64,000 bases of DNA. Origin: Streptomyces griseoluteus. GTDB taxonomy: Bacteria; Actinomycetota; Actinomycetes; Streptomycetales; Streptomycetaceae. The position numbers and the translations under genes were made by a program. The DNA is taken from the NCBI RefSeq assembly GCF_004784465.1, contig NZ_SRRU01000002.1, positions 62,001 through 126,000 of the forward strand, in the 5' to 3' direction. A model generated the notes under the pieces. It did no database searches. It worked only from the letters and a program-made list of their open reading frames with translations, and was not told the DNA's origin. This document shows, one piece after another, positions 8,002 to 19,872 of the stretch (position 1 is the stretch's first letter; each line of letters begins with the position of its first letter).

Positions 8002-9132
8002 ATGACCCAGCCGCTGTCCATCGGCCCGCACGCCGTGGTGCCGCCCGTCGTGCTCGCACCCATGGCCGGGATCACCAACGCCCCCTTCCGCACCCTGTGC
8101 CGGGAGTTCAGCGGGGGCAAGGGGCTGTTCGTCAGCGAGATGATCACCACGCGGGCGCTGGTCGAGCGCAACGAGAAGACCATGCAGCTCATCCGGTTCG
8201 ACGAGAGCGAGAAGCCGCGCTCGATCCAGCTGTACGGCGTCGACCCGGCCACCGTCGGCAAGGCCGTCCGCATGATCGCGGAAGAGGGCCTGGCCGACCA
8301 CATCGACCTGAACTTCGGGTGCCCGGTCCCCAAGGTGACCCGTAAGGGAGGGGGCTCCGCGCTGCCGTACAAGCGGAACCTGCTGCGGGCCATCCTGCGC
8401 GAGGCCGTCTCCGGCGCGGGCGACCTGCCGGTCACCATGAAGATGCGCAAGGGGATCGACGACGACCACATCACCTACCTAGACGCCGGCCGCATCGCCG
8501 TCGAGGAGGGCGTCACCGCCATCGCCCTGCACGGCCGCACCGCCGCCCAGCACTACGGCGGCACCGCCGACTGGAGCGCCATCGCCCGGCTGAAGGAGCA
8601 CGTCCCGGAGATCCCGGTGCTCGGCAACGGCGACATCTGGTCCGCCGAGGACGCGCTGCGCATGGTCCGCGAGACCGGCTGCGACGGCGTGGTCGTGGGC
8701 CGCGGCTGCCTCGGCCGGCCCTGGCTCTTCGCCGACCTGGTCGCCGCCTTCGAGGGCCGCGACGACTTCCAGCGGCCGGTGCTGCGCCAGGTCGCCGACG
8801 TGATGGTCCGGCACGCCACGCTGCTCGGCGAGTGGCTCGGCGACGAGGCGCGCGGTGTCATCGACTTCCGCAAGCACGTCGCCTGGTACCTCAAGGGCTT
8901 CGCGGTCGGCTCCGAGATGCGCAAGCGGCTCGCCATCACCTCCTCGCTGGAGGAGCTGCGCGCCGGCCTGGACGAGCTGGACCTCGACCAGGCATGGCCG
9001 GCCGGCGCCGACGGCCCGCGCGGGCGCACCTCCGGCAACAACCGGGTGGTCCTCCCGGACGGCTGGCTGAAGGACCCGTACGACTGCGCGGGCGTCAGCG
9101 AGGACGCCGAGCTGGACACCTCCGGCGGCTGA
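8002..9132 (+). CDS. dus: tRNA-dihydrouridine synthase (DusB/NifR3 family)
   Basis: A 376-residue flavoenzyme that reduces uridine to dihydrouridine in tRNA D-loops using NADPH and FMN. It opens with VVLAPMAGITNAPFR and carries the catalytic-cysteine motif IDLNFGCPVPKV (Cys107). The FMN-barrel segments LPVTMKMRKGIDD, IALHGRTAAQHY and VLGNGDIWSAEDA are also present, as is the phosphate-binding GVVVGRGCLGRPW. The ATG at 8002 was preferred over an in-frame start 42 bases earlier because GGAG lies eight bases upstream and the protein then begins with the usual short leader. A hairpin follows the stop. Subfamily naming (DusB-like) is by motif similarity. Confidence 0.95.
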   Translation: MTQPLSIGPHAVVPPVVLAPMAGITNAPFRTLCREFSGGKGLFVSEMITTRALVERNEKTMQLIRFDESEKPRSIQLYGVDPATVGKAVRMIAEEGLADHIDLNFGCPVPKVTRKGGGSALPYKRNLLRAILREAVSGAGDLPVTMKMRKGIDDDHITYLDAGRIAVEEGVTAIALHGRTAAQHYGGTADWSAIARLKEHVPEIPVLGNGDIWSAEDALRMVRETGCDGVVVGRGCLGRPWLFADLVAAFEGRDDFQRPVLRQVADVMVRHATLLGEWLGDEARGVIDFRKHVAWYLKGFAVGSEMRKRLAITSSLEELRAGLDELDLDQAWPAGADGPRGRTSGNNRVVLPDGWLKDPYDCAGVSEDAELDTSGG

Positions 9133-9140
9133 ACGGCAAC

Positions 9141-9168
9141 AGGGCCGGCCCCCTAAGGGACCGGCCCT
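9141..9168. terminator. Hairpin between dus and the convergent membrane protein
   Basis: AGGGCCGG (9141-9148) and CCGGCCCT (9161-9168) form a stem. A second short dyad, GATCCC and GGGATC, lies at 9177-9199 and overlaps the stop codon of the convergent gene. There is no long T run, so termination is inferred from position and symmetry. Confidence 0.55.
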
Positions 9169-9197
9169 GACCTATGGATCCCTTGGGACCGTAGGGA

Positions 9198-11315
9198 TCA
9201 GCCCTTCTTCGGGTGCGGAGTCGACCCGTACGCGGTCAGGAAGCGGTCGCGGAAGAGGTTCATCTTCCACACCGGCGCGTCGTGCGCGGGCCGCAGGCCG
9301 TCCGACCAGCCCCAGTCACCGATCTTGTCCAGCACCTTCGGGTCCTTGGCGACGATCGAGATCGGTACGTCCCTGCTGGCGTGGTTGCCGCTGACGCGGG
9401 CGATGGGCTGGTGGTCGCCGAGGAATACCAGCACCGTGTCCTTGGTGCCGTAGCGCTCCAGCCACTCGGTCAGCGCGGTGACCGAGTACTGGATCGACTT
9501 GCCGTACTCCTGGCGGGACTTGGTGGTGTCCGCGATCACGTCGGCCGGCTTGTTGCCCGCCGCCTCGATGCCCTTGAAGATCGAGCCGTCGCCCAGCTCG
9601 TCCCAGCCCACCATCTTCGGGATCGGGCCCCACGGCTGGTGGCTGGAGGTCAGGATGACCTCGGACATCATCGGCTTGTCGTGCTTCTTGCCGTGCACCC
9701 GCTTCTGGAACTGCTCCAGGGTGTACTGGTCCGGCATCGTGGACCAGCTGAACTTCGGCCCCTTGTAGCCGAGTTCGAAGGCGTTGTAGACCTTCTCCAG
9801 TCCGAAGAAGCTCTGTTCGGGCCACGCCTTCTGGACGCCCGGCATCACGCCGACCGTGTTCCAGGCGCCGGACTTCTTGAACACCTTGGTCAGGCTGAGG
9901 TGGTCGCTCGCCATCACCGTGCGGTAGCGCTGCTGGTTGCTCACCCACAGGCCGGACAGGCTGGTGGAGTGGCCGAGCCAACTGCTGCCGCCGTACGTCG
10001 CGGAGGTCAGCCAGCCGCTCTTGGCGTGGTAACCCGCCTTCTTCAGCGCCTCGGTGCGGACGGCGAGGGTCTTGTCCACGCCGGGCGCCATGATCGGGTC
10101 CTCGATCGCGCTGCGGCCGTAGCTCTCGATGAAGGTGAAGATCATGTCCTTGCCGCGCAGGTCCGGTACGAGCTGGTCGGGCGGGGTCGCGCCGAACGCG
10201 TCCACCTTGGCGACCTTCCGGAACTCGGCCTCGTCCTTCAGCGTGTCGGACACCCGCTCGGTCTGGCTCTGCAGGGTGACGGCGGCGCTGTCGGCGGCGA
10301 GCGGCACGCCCGCGAGCTGCACCCCGAAGGAGGAGCAGGTGATCCAGACGACGCCCGCGATCAGCGTCCCCCGGGTCGCGGTGGCCGAGTGCCGGGCGAG
10401 GACGTTGCTCAGGCGTACGACGGCGTAGGCCAGCGCGGCGAACAGCAGCAGTACGAGCACGATCAGACCGGCGGTCGCGGCGAGGGTGGCCGGCCGGCCG
10501 AGCGAGTCCTCCAGGTACGACTGGGCGTCCCCGAGCAGGCTCCAGTCCAGCACCAGGTTGAAGGTGCGGCCGAGGTACTGCTTGAAGCCCATGTCGAGCC
10601 AGTTCAGCACCGTCAGCGCGGCGAGGACGACACCACTGGCCGCGGCGAGCACGACCCGCGGCTTCCTCGGCAGCGCGAGCAGGATGGCCGCGCCGACGAT
10701 GGCCTCCCCGGGCAGCCGGAAGAACTTGGCGGGGCCGAGGTCGACGATGGTCGCGGGCATCACCAGGGTGCAGACGACCAGGATCGCGGCGAGGACGGTG
10801 ATGGTCCGGGACAGGACACGGGCACCCTGGGGGTGTTCCGCCTGCCAGCGGGTCAGGCGGGCGAAACGGAGCGGTTCGGCGGGGGTGTCTGGGGCGCCCT
10901 TAGGTGTGCGGTCCGCGTCAGGGCTGGTGCCGGGGTCGGCCTCGGGGGTGCCCTCGGGGTCGGTCTTGGCAGCGGACGTGTCGGCGGCCTCCGCGTCGGG
11001 GGAGCCCTCGGGGGCGCCTTCGGGGACGGCCTCGGCTCCGGGCGCGCGGCTCGCCTCCGCAGACGGGCCGGAGTCGGCGCCCGGCTCGGGGTCGGCCCCG
11101 GCGTCCCCACCCTCGTCCCCCGCAGGCGCGCCCCGCTGGACCTCGGGCCCGGCAGCAGCCCCCGAAGCGGCGCCCCCGTCCTCGGAGTCCGCACCCGGCG
11201 CCCCGGCATCCCCCAGGTCATCACTCTTCCCGTGCTCGACAAGGGTCTCCACCCCGCCGTCGGGACCACCCCCCGGCGCGTCGGGTGACGTATGTGTGTT
11301 CTTGTGCTGAGGCAA
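9198..11315 (-). CDS. Membrane-anchored sulfatase/LTA-synthase-like protein
   Basis: A large protein with an Ala/Gly/Pro/Glu-rich disordered N-terminus of about 145 residues, then a block of five hydrophobic helices (TITVLAAILVVCTLVMPATIV onward). A C-terminal extracytoplasmic alkaline-phosphatase-superfamily domain follows. Metal-site segments include FIESYGRS near the domain start, a Thr/Ser-rich nucleophile region (TSATYGGSSWLGHS) and LGDHQP near the end. The layout resembles lipoteichoic-acid synthase relatives and other phosphoglycerol transferases, so transfer of a headgroup to an envelope glycan is possible but unproved. The start is uncertain. I chose TTG at 11315 (LPQHKNTHTSP), with GGAAGGA upstream; a longer version from GTG at 11450 is open but has weaker codon bias and no clear ribosome binding site. 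Confidence 0.85.
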   Translation of the reverse strand: MPQHKNTHTSPDAPGGGPDGGVETLVEHGKSDDLGDAGAPGADSEDGGAASGAAAGPEVQRGAPAGDEGGDAGADPEPGADSGPSAEASRAPGAEAVPEGAPEGSPDAEAADTSAAKTDPEGTPEADPGTSPDADRTPKGAPDTPAEPLRFARLTRWQAEHPQGARVLSRTITVLAAILVVCTLVMPATIVDLGPAKFFRLPGEAIVGAAILLALPRKPRVVLAAASGVVLAALTVLNWLDMGFKQYLGRTFNLVLDWSLLGDAQSYLEDSLGRPATLAATAGLIVLVLLLFAALAYAVVRLSNVLARHSATATRGTLIAGVVWITCSSFGVQLAGVPLAADSAAVTLQSQTERVSDTLKDEAEFRKVAKVDAFGATPPDQLVPDLRGKDMIFTFIESYGRSAIEDPIMAPGVDKTLAVRTEALKKAGYHAKSGWLTSATYGGSSWLGHSTSLSGLWVSNQQRYRTVMASDHLSLTKVFKKSGAWNTVGVMPGVQKAWPEQSFFGLEKVYNAFELGYKGPKFSWSTMPDQYTLEQFQKRVHGKKHDKPMMSEVILTSSHQPWGPIPKMVGWDELGDGSIFKGIEAAGNKPADVIADTTKSRQEYGKSIQYSVTALTEWLERYGTKDTVLVFLGDHQPIARVSGNHASRDVPISIVAKDPKVLDKIGDWGWSDGLRPAHDAPVWKMNLFRDRFLTAYGSTPHPKKG

Positions 11316-11493
11316 CCCGGAGGTCCTTCCGCGCGAGGCCGGTGACGACGGAGGCGGCGGGCCGCGCCGGGGAGGCTGGGCAGGGCCGTTGGAGGCCGGT
11401 GCGCCTGGCCCGCCGCCCTTCCGTACGGTCCGCCGCGGGCCGGTGTTCACGGCCTACGGCAAATACCGGGCAAACGCCCGGTCAAGGCCGGTC

Positions 11494-13422
11494 TCAGGCG
11501 CCTCCGACCGCGGTGAGCAGGGCGAGCGGCGCGGCAGCCGAACGGGACTCCCGCACACACGCGTGCGGGTACGGTACCGGCTCGGAGTGGGTGTCACGCC
11601 CGTAACCCGCCAGCACTTCGGGAAGCCGGTGCCCGGCGGAGGCCGCCGCGTCCACCAGGCCACGGGCCACGGCGCGGGCCTCGTCGTGCAGGCCGTAGCG
11701 GGCGAGGCCAAGGGTGATCAACGCGTTGTCGTGCGGCCAGACCGAGCCCCGGTGGTAGGAGAGCGGGTGGTAGGCGGCCTGGCCGGCGGCGAGCGTACGG
11801 ACGCCCCAGCCGGAGAAGAAGTCCGGCTCCAGCAGCCGGCGCCCGACGGCCTCCCCGTACTCCTTGTCCAGCAGCCCCGACCACAGCAGGTGCCCGGCGT
11901 CCGAGGCGAGCGCGTCTATCCGGTGGCCGTCGCCGTCCAGCGCCAGGGCGGGGAAAGCCTGTTCGGGCAGCCAGAAGTCCCGCTGGAAGCGGTCGCGCAG
12001 GTCGGCCGCCGCCTGCTCCAGCAGCGCCGCGTACGTCCCGTCGTCCCACACCGTGCGCGCCAGCCACGCCGTACGGCGCAGCGCGTCGTACGCGTATCCC
12101 TGCGCGCCCGCCGCCATCACCGCGCCGCTCGGCCGGGTGCCGTCGGCGCGGCAGATGGCACCGGGGGAGTCCTTCCAGTTCTGGTTGGCCAGGCCGCCCT
12201 CGTCGGCGCGGTAGACGAGATAGCCGCGTGCGGTCAGCCCGCCGTGGTCCAGCATCCAGCCGACCGCCGCGCGGGCGTGCCGCTCCAGCCGCCGGGCCAG
12301 GACGGTGTCGCCGGTGCGCTCGGTGTAGGCGCCGAGCAGGACCAGGAAGAGCGGGGTGGCGTCGACCGAGCCGTAGTAACGCCCGTACGGGACCTGCCCG
12401 AAGTGGGCCAGCTCGCCGTGCCGGACCTCGTGCACGATCTTGCCGGGCTGGGCGACCGCGGAGGCGCTGTCGGCGGTGGCCTGGGTGGCGGCCAGCGCGG
12501 GGAGCGTGGCGGCGGCCAGCCGCGGGCGGTACGGCAGGGCGAACAGCGAGGTCAGCAGGGCGTCCCGGCCGAGCAGCGTGAGGAACCAGGGTGCGCCCCC
12601 GGCCGGCACCCGCAGCCCCTCCCCGTCCGGCCCGCGCGCCGGTACCTGGAGCGCCGCCAGGTCGGACAGCCCGCGCACACAGGCGGCCGCCAACTCCGGC
12701 CAGGCGGTGGGGAAGGCGACCCCCTCCATGAACTCCTCCTCCGCCGCGCGGAGTTCACCGCTCACGGCGGCCGGGTCGCGGGGTACGCGCACCGTGTGCC
12801 GGTCGCCGTGCGGGCGGGCCACCACCCGCAGCAGCAGCTCCGCCGCGCCGTGCGGGGCGAGTTCGAGCATCCAGACCAGCCGCCGGGCACCGGTGCCGGT
12901 CTCCTCCACCGCGTCCGGAGCCGGGTCGGCGGTGATGGTCGTACAGGACCGCCACTCACCGCGCCGGTAACCGAACTCGATCCCGTCGTCCATCACTTGC
13001 CGGCTGCGCACGGCACCCGCCTTGACGTACGTGCGGTGGTCGGAGCGCAGCTCGAACTGGTCGGTGAAGTCGGCGTCGACGGTGAGCGCGAGCCGTACCG
13101 TGGTGGCCGTCGGACGATTGCCGGTGATGCGCACCGACTCCACGAACGAGCTGTCGCCCACGGCCTGCTCACGCCACAGCGTGTACGCGGGCGGCTCCTG
13201 GCGCCCGCCGCGCGGTACCAGTACGCAGCGTGCCGTGTCGCCCTCCCCGACCGGCTTCAGCACCTCCGGTACCGCGCCGTCGACGGTGAGCTGCCAGCGG
13301 CTCAAGTGCCGGGCGTCGCGCACGAAGAGCCCCTCCACCCGGCCGCCCCCGCGCACCCCGCTGATGTCGCCCCGGTCGCCCACGGCGGCGAACGTGGCTC
13401 CCCGTACGAGCAGTTGAGTCAT
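11494..13422 (-). CDS. Glycogen-debranching-type amylo-alpha-1,6-glucosidase
   Basis: A 642-residue protein with an N-terminal GDE_N_bis-like beta domain (about residues 1-200, FVRDARHLSRWQLTVDG). A C-terminal (alpha/alpha)6 glucosidase toroid follows (PWFLTLLGRDALLTSLFALP, YYGSVDATPLFLVLLGAY, YHRGSVWPHDNALI). Asp and Glu residues in the DATPLF and SVWPHDN blocks are typical of the active site. No signal peptide is seen, so it should act on intracellular alpha-glucans or related oligosaccharides. Its ATG overlaps the stop of the upstream hydrolase gene in an ATGA arrangement, so the two are translationally coupled. The divergent ROK regulator beyond that gene probably controls both. The exact glycan is not evident. 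Confidence 0.9.
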   Translation of the reverse strand: MTQLLVRGATFAAVGDRGDISGVRGGGRVEGLFVRDARHLSRWQLTVDGAVPEVLKPVGEGDTARCVLVPRGGRQEPPAYTLWREQAVGDSSFVESVRITGNRPTATTVRLALTVDADFTDQFELRSDHRTYVKAGAVRSRQVMDDGIEFGYRRGEWRSCTTITADPAPDAVEETGTGARRLVWMLELAPHGAAELLLRVVARPHGDRHTVRVPRDPAAVSGELRAAEEEFMEGVAFPTAWPELAAACVRGLSDLAALQVPARGPDGEGLRVPAGGAPWFLTLLGRDALLTSLFALPYRPRLAAATLPALAATQATADSASAVAQPGKIVHEVRHGELAHFGQVPYGRYYGSVDATPLFLVLLGAYTERTGDTVLARRLERHARAAVGWMLDHGGLTARGYLVYRADEGGLANQNWKDSPGAICRADGTRPSGAVMAAGAQGYAYDALRRTAWLARTVWDDGTYAALLEQAAADLRDRFQRDFWLPEQAFPALALDGDGHRIDALASDAGHLLWSGLLDKEYGEAVGRRLLEPDFFSGWGVRTLAAGQAAYHPLSYHRGSVWPHDNALITLGLARYGLHDEARAVARGLVDAAASAGHRLPEVLAGYGRDTHSEPVPYPHACVRESRSAAAPLALLTAVGGA

Positions 13423-14822
13423 CCCCGGTCCCCTCCCTCTTCCCCTGTCTCCATAGCCCCGTCCATGTCGTGCAGCAGGTCCAGCGTCAGCGCGGCGGTC
13501 CAGCCGAACCCCGGCGCCCCGCACGCCTCGCCGGTGTCCGGGTCGACGTACTCCGCGAACCCGGAGTCCCCGGCCGCGTGCAGGAAGGCGGTGCGCAGGT
13601 CGTCGGCCGCCGCCTTCTCGCCGTGGGCGCGCAGCCCGCGCTCCACCAGCCAGGCGGTGTTGAACCAGGCCGGGCCGCGCCAGTACCGGTTCGGCTCGAA
13701 CGCCGGTCCCCGTAGGTCGTAGCTCGGTACGAGCCCGGTGCGCGCGGCGAAGTGCGGTCCGCGCAGGGTGCCCACCAGCGCGCCGGACACTTCGCGGGGG
13801 AGGCCGGGCAGCAGCAGTGGGACCAGGCCCGACACGCTCCGCTCGCGGATCACCCCGCCGCGCAGGTCCCGGCAGAGGAACATCCCGGACGCGTCGTCCC
13901 ACAGCCGTTCCACCAGGGCCGCCGTCAGCCGCTCGGCGCGGGCGTGCCGGGCGGTGCCGGGGGTGCCCAACTCGGCCGCGATACGGGCGAGTGCGTGCTC
14001 GGAGGCGATCAGCAGGACGTTGAAGGACGGGTCCTCCACGGTGAACTCCCCGTCGCCGTCCGCGTATCCACCGTCCCGGTAGTCGGCCGCGAGGCGCACG
14101 TACCGCCCGTAGTCCAGATCGGTCGGCCGGTCCTCGGGAGCGCCGTGGTCGAGGTCGGCACGGCGGAAGGAGTGGGCCGGGGCCGGGGCGACGCGGGCCA
14201 ACGGGCCGTCCCAGCAGGGGCTGTTGTCCATGCCCTGCTCCCACGGGTGCACCACCGACACCAGCCCGCCCCCGCCCAGGTCCCGGCGGCGCAGCAGATA
14301 GCGGTGCCAGGCGGCCAGCCGGGGATAGACCCGCGCCAGAAAGCCGCGCGCCCAGGACAGGCCGGGATCGGCCCGGTGCACCAGCCAGGCGGCCAGCGCG
14401 TGCACGGGTGGCTGCACGATGCCGGACGTCTGTACGGTGCGCGGGGCGCCCGCGGCCCGCCCGGCGGTGGAGGAGCGCCAGAAGTCGGGGCTCGGGAAGT
14501 AGGCGTCCAGCGGTACGGAGGGGGAGAAGACGATGTGCGGCACCCGCCCGTCCCCCCACTGCGCCGCGAGCAGCGTCTCCAGCTCCGTCTGCGCCCGCAG
14601 CGGCGACAGGTGCCGCAACCCGATGGCGATGAACGCCGAGTCCCAGGACCACTGGTGCGGATACAGGTGCCGGGAGGGGACCGTAGAGGTACCCGTCCAG
14701 TTGGCCGCCAGCACGCGAGCGGCCCTGACGTGCAGTGATGCGGACGAGGGCGCGGCGGAGAGCGGATCGTATACGATCCCGCGCCCGGTGACACGGGCTG
14801 TGAGCTGGGCAGTGCGATCCAC
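13419..14822 (-). CDS. MGH1-type (GH63-like) glucoside hydrolase
   Basis: A 467-residue (alpha/alpha)6-barrel hydrolase of the mannosylglycerate-hydrolase/trehalase-like group. Key segments are HLYPHQWSWDSAFIAIGLRHL near residue 60, HPWEQGMDNSPCWD in the middle and FEPNRYWRGPAWFNTAWLVERGL near the end, which carry the acidic active-site pair. The GTG start at 14822 has GGGGAG six bases upstream. An upstream ATG would read through A/T-rich intergenic sequence and was rejected. The stop overlaps the start of the next gene (ATGA). It is divergent, across 119 bases, from a ROK-family regulator, which suggests sugar-responsive control. The substrate, perhaps a glucosyl- or mannosyl-glycerate or an alpha-glucan, is inference. 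Confidence 0.88.
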   Translation of the reverse strand: MDRTAQLTARVTGRGIVYDPLSAAPSSASLHVRAARVLAANWTGTSTVPSRHLYPHQWSWDSAFIAIGLRHLSPLRAQTELETLLAAQWGDGRVPHIVFSPSVPLDAYFPSPDFWRSSTAGRAAGAPRTVQTSGIVQPPVHALAAWLVHRADPGLSWARGFLARVYPRLAAWHRYLLRRRDLGGGGLVSVVHPWEQGMDNSPCWDGPLARVAPAPAHSFRRADLDHGAPEDRPTDLDYGRYVRLAADYRDGGYADGDGEFTVEDPSFNVLLIASEHALARIAAELGTPGTARHARAERLTAALVERLWDDASGMFLCRDLRGGVIRERSVSGLVPLLLPGLPREVSGALVGTLRGPHFAARTGLVPSYDLRGPAFEPNRYWRGPAWFNTAWLVERGLRAHGEKAAADDLRTAFLHAAGDSGFAEYVDPDTGEACGAPGFGWTAALTLDLLHDMDGAMETGEEGGDRG

Positions 14823-14941
14823 TCGGGGCTCCCCGAAGACGTCCGGCCGACCTGGTTCGGTTGTGTCTATCGCAGGGTTACGTCTATTTAACACGCAAAA
14901 CTCAATATGTAATGCAAACTTGAGGAACACAAGGGGGTGGC

Positions 14942-16162
14942 ATGACCGGAAGGCCCGGCAGGACGGCCAGGGGCGGCGCTCAGACGAGCGCCGGTGACCT
15001 GCTCGACCTGGTGCGCAGCGGACGGGCCGTCACACGCGGCGCGCTCCAGCAGATGACCGGCCTCTCCCGCGCCACCGTCGGCCAGCGCCTGGACCGGCTG
15101 TTCCGGGCGGGCTGGCTGCGCGAGGGCGCGGGCGGCCCGGTGGACTCCCCCCTCGGCGGCCGCCCCGCCATCACCCTGGAGTTCGACGGCTCGCACGCCG
15201 TGGTCCTCGCCGCCGACCTCGACACCCGGCACGCCCGCGCGGCCCTGCTCACCCTGACGGGCGAGATCCTCGCCGAACGCTCCGGCCCCCTGGTGGTCGA
15301 GGACGGCCCCGAGACGGTCCTCGACGGGCTGGGCCGCTGGTTCGCCGAGCTGCTCACCGAGACCGGCCACGCCCCCGGAGCGGTCTGCGGCATCGGGCTC
15401 GGCGTACCGGGTCCGGTCGACAGCGAGACCGGGCGGGTGGTCCAGCCGCCGATGATGTCCGGCTGGGACGGCTACGACATACGGGGCCGCCTCTCCCGCG
15501 CCTTCACCGAGCACACCGGTGCCGGCCCGGTCCCGGTACTGGTGGACAACGATGCCAACCTGATGGCGTACGGGGAGCAGCGCACCGGGTACCAGGACTG
15601 CCGGGCGTTCGTACTGGTCAAGGTCTCTACCGGTATCGGCGCCGGGGTCGTGGTGGACGGCGCGGTGTACCGGGGTGTGGACGGCGGCGCGGGCGACCTC
15701 GGGCACATCCGGGTCGGCACCGAGGCGCTGTGCCGCTGCGGCTCGTACGGCTGTCTCGCGGCCGTCGCCAGCGGCGGCGCGGTGGCCCGCCGGCTGACGG
15801 AGGCGGGCGTGCCGGCCGCCTCCGGCTCGGACGTACGGGACCTGCTGGCCGCCGGGCATCCGGAGGCCGCGGCCCTGGCACGGGAGGCCGGGCGGCGGGT
15901 CGGGGACGTACTGGCGACCGTCGTCACCCTGCTCAACCCCGGTGTGCTGATGATCGCGGGCGACCTCGCCGGGACGCCCTTCCTGACCGGGGTGCGCGAA
16001 CTGCTCTATCAGCGGGCGCTGCCCCGCTCCACCGCCCACCTCGACGTCCTCACCGCGAAGCTGGGGGAGCGGGCGGGGCTGATCGGCGCGGGCGCGCTGG
16101 TCGTGGAGCACCTGTACGCCCCGGAGCGGGTGGAGGAACGGCTCACCGCGCTCGGGGTGTGA
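14942..16162 (+). CDS. ROK-family transcriptional regulator
   Basis: A 406-residue protein with an N-terminal winged helix (about residues 15-65, TRGALQQMTGLSRATVGQRLDRL) fused to a sugar-kinase-like ROK domain. The kinase-fold landmarks are present: GIGLGVPGPVD, the catalytic-type Asp204 in VDNDANLMAYGE, and the zinc site with His255 (GHIRVG) and Cys264, Cys266 and Cys271 (CRCGSYGCLAA). In most family members the last motif reads GCLE; here the Glu is Ala273. It has a strong GGGGGTGG ribosome binding site. Divergent from two coupled glycosidase genes, it is probably their sugar-responsive repressor. CTCAA and TTGAG half-sites at 14901-14905 and 14920-14924 are a possible operator. Confidence 0.92.
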   Translation: MTGRPGRTARGGAQTSAGDLLDLVRSGRAVTRGALQQMTGLSRATVGQRLDRLFRAGWLREGAGGPVDSPLGGRPAITLEFDGSHAVVLAADLDTRHARAALLTLTGEILAERSGPLVVEDGPETVLDGLGRWFAELLTETGHAPGAVCGIGLGVPGPVDSETGRVVQPPMMSGWDGYDIRGRLSRAFTEHTGAGPVPVLVDNDANLMAYGEQRTGYQDCRAFVLVKVSTGIGAGVVVDGAVYRGVDGGAGDLGHIRVGTEALCRCGSYGCLAAVASGGAVARRLTEAGVPAASGSDVRDLLAAGHPEAAALAREAGRRVGDVLATVVTLLNPGVLMIAGDLAGTPFLTGVRELLYQRALPRSTAHLDVLTAKLGERAGLIGAGALVVEHLYAPERVEERLTALGV

Positions 16163-16568
16163 CGCCCGGGTTTCCGGCCCGGAACGGCGTCCGCATGGTG
16201 AAATCCGGTGCCGTGTGGCAGCGTGATTCTCGCCACCCTTGATAAGGGTCGCGCTCAGATGAGCGGATCTTGAGCGGCTGCACTTCTCCAAGGAGTGGCA
16301 CTCGGTGCCATCCTGTCGGCGTTCAATGATCGAAATCAATCGTGTCGATCATCGCTCATATGAGCATGATGTGACGTCACCGTACGTCCCTCCGTTCAAG
16401 AAGTGAACACTCGGCTGGCCCTGGCCTTGCCATGCCTTTGCTTTAGATCCCGTGGCAGACGGCTGGTTACAGGCTTATGACGCACGACTGGACGTACCAA
16501 GGCGCCTTCGATCTGGGTATGTTCCTCGCCGTCAGGGCAGCCACCGTGGCCTCAAGGAGTCGAGACCC
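16163..16568 (+). promoter_or_regulatory. Long leader/control region of ppdK with several dyads
   Basis: About 400 bases without a convincing gene. It holds CGCTCAGATGAGCG (16252-16265) and the perfect palindrome GCTCATATGAGC (16354-16365), two versions of one motif 101 bases apart. TGATCG and CGATCA arms lie at 16327-16351, the perfect palindrome GTGACGTCAC at 16371-16380, and GTTCA-N5-TGAAC at 16394-16408. A ribosome binding site, AAGGAG, lies at 16554-16559. This density suggests multi-factor control of ppdK. Confidence 0.55.
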
Positions 16569-19289
<2,721 letters not shown>

Positions 19290-19355
19290 TCCCCGGAGCC
19301 CCCCGTCGGTCCCCGACCCTCACCACCGATCGCCGGCGGGCTCCGGCACCAAAAG

Positions 19356-19390
19356 AGAGGCGGCACCCTGTGCGGGGGTGCCGCCTCTTT
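19356..19390 (+). terminator. Rho-independent terminator after ppdK
   Basis: 12-bp perfect stem AGAGGCGGCACC (19356-19367) and GGTGCCGCCTCT (19377-19388) with a 9-base loop, followed by TT. It marks the right-hand end of the conserved core before the accessory island. Confidence 0.85.
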
Positions 19391-19397
19391 GGGCATG

Positions 19398-19860
19398 GGG
19401 TGGGGGGACTGTCAAGGTACGTCGCTGACCAGCGCAGATGGTGTTTGGTGGCGTTGGCTGTCGTTGAACCTGCGCGGGGCTGTTGTGCCCTTGTTGTGCC
19501 CTGGGGGTGCGGCTCGGGCTTGTCACTGGCGGTGGCGGTCGCCAGGGGGCGTACCTCGGCCGTTCTCTACAGCCTCGACTGAGCATGGGCGGCCGTGAGC
19601 TGCGGCTGCCCAATCGATTACCGCTCTGCCCTGCTGCTGAGCTGTCGACAGTTGTCGACGTTGGTCACCATCGAGCGCCCATCCGCGGCCCTGGGACAGC
19701 TCGGGAGGGCGTTCATGCGTGAGCACCGCATTAGGAGTTCCATCCAAGTCCGCTCCAGCTGCGGGCGTCGACTCGCGCGATAGCCGGAACCGAGTGCACG
19801 CCTGATCAGAGAGACCGTCAGGATGAGTGCGAACCTGCTGCGGAAACATGGGTCCGCAGC
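19398..19860. other. Non-coding island edge, no gene seen
   Basis: About 460 bases with only short open frames of poor codon quality. It includes the short direct repeats TTGTGCCC (two copies near 19485-19500) and the dyad-like GTCGACAGTTGTCGAC around 19647-19662. It may be a decayed integration boundary; nothing firm can be called. Confidence 0.35.
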
Positions 19861-19866
19861 TACTAT
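19861..19866 (+). promoter_or_regulatory. Likely -10 element (TACTAT) for leaderless TIR gene
   Basis: TACTAT ends exactly six bases before the ATG at 19873, and there is no Shine-Dalgarno sequence. This fits transcription starting at the start codon. Confidence 0.4.
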
Positions 19867-19872
19867 CGGCCT

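Noticed and set aside
13423..14652. Upstream extension of the debranching-enzyme frame to 14652
   Set aside because: Similarity to the GDE family begins at the ATG at 13422. The extension is the out-of-frame shadow of the neighbouring hydrolase gene.
14823..14930. N-terminal extension MFLKFALHIEFCVLN... of the MGH1-type hydrolase
   Set aside because: The stretch is A/T-rich promoter sequence between divergent genes. GTG 14822 with GGGGAG fits better.
19389..19598. Possible small genes in the island edge
   Set aside because: Several overlapping short frames on both strands, no ribosome binding site, no codon bias and no recognisable motif.
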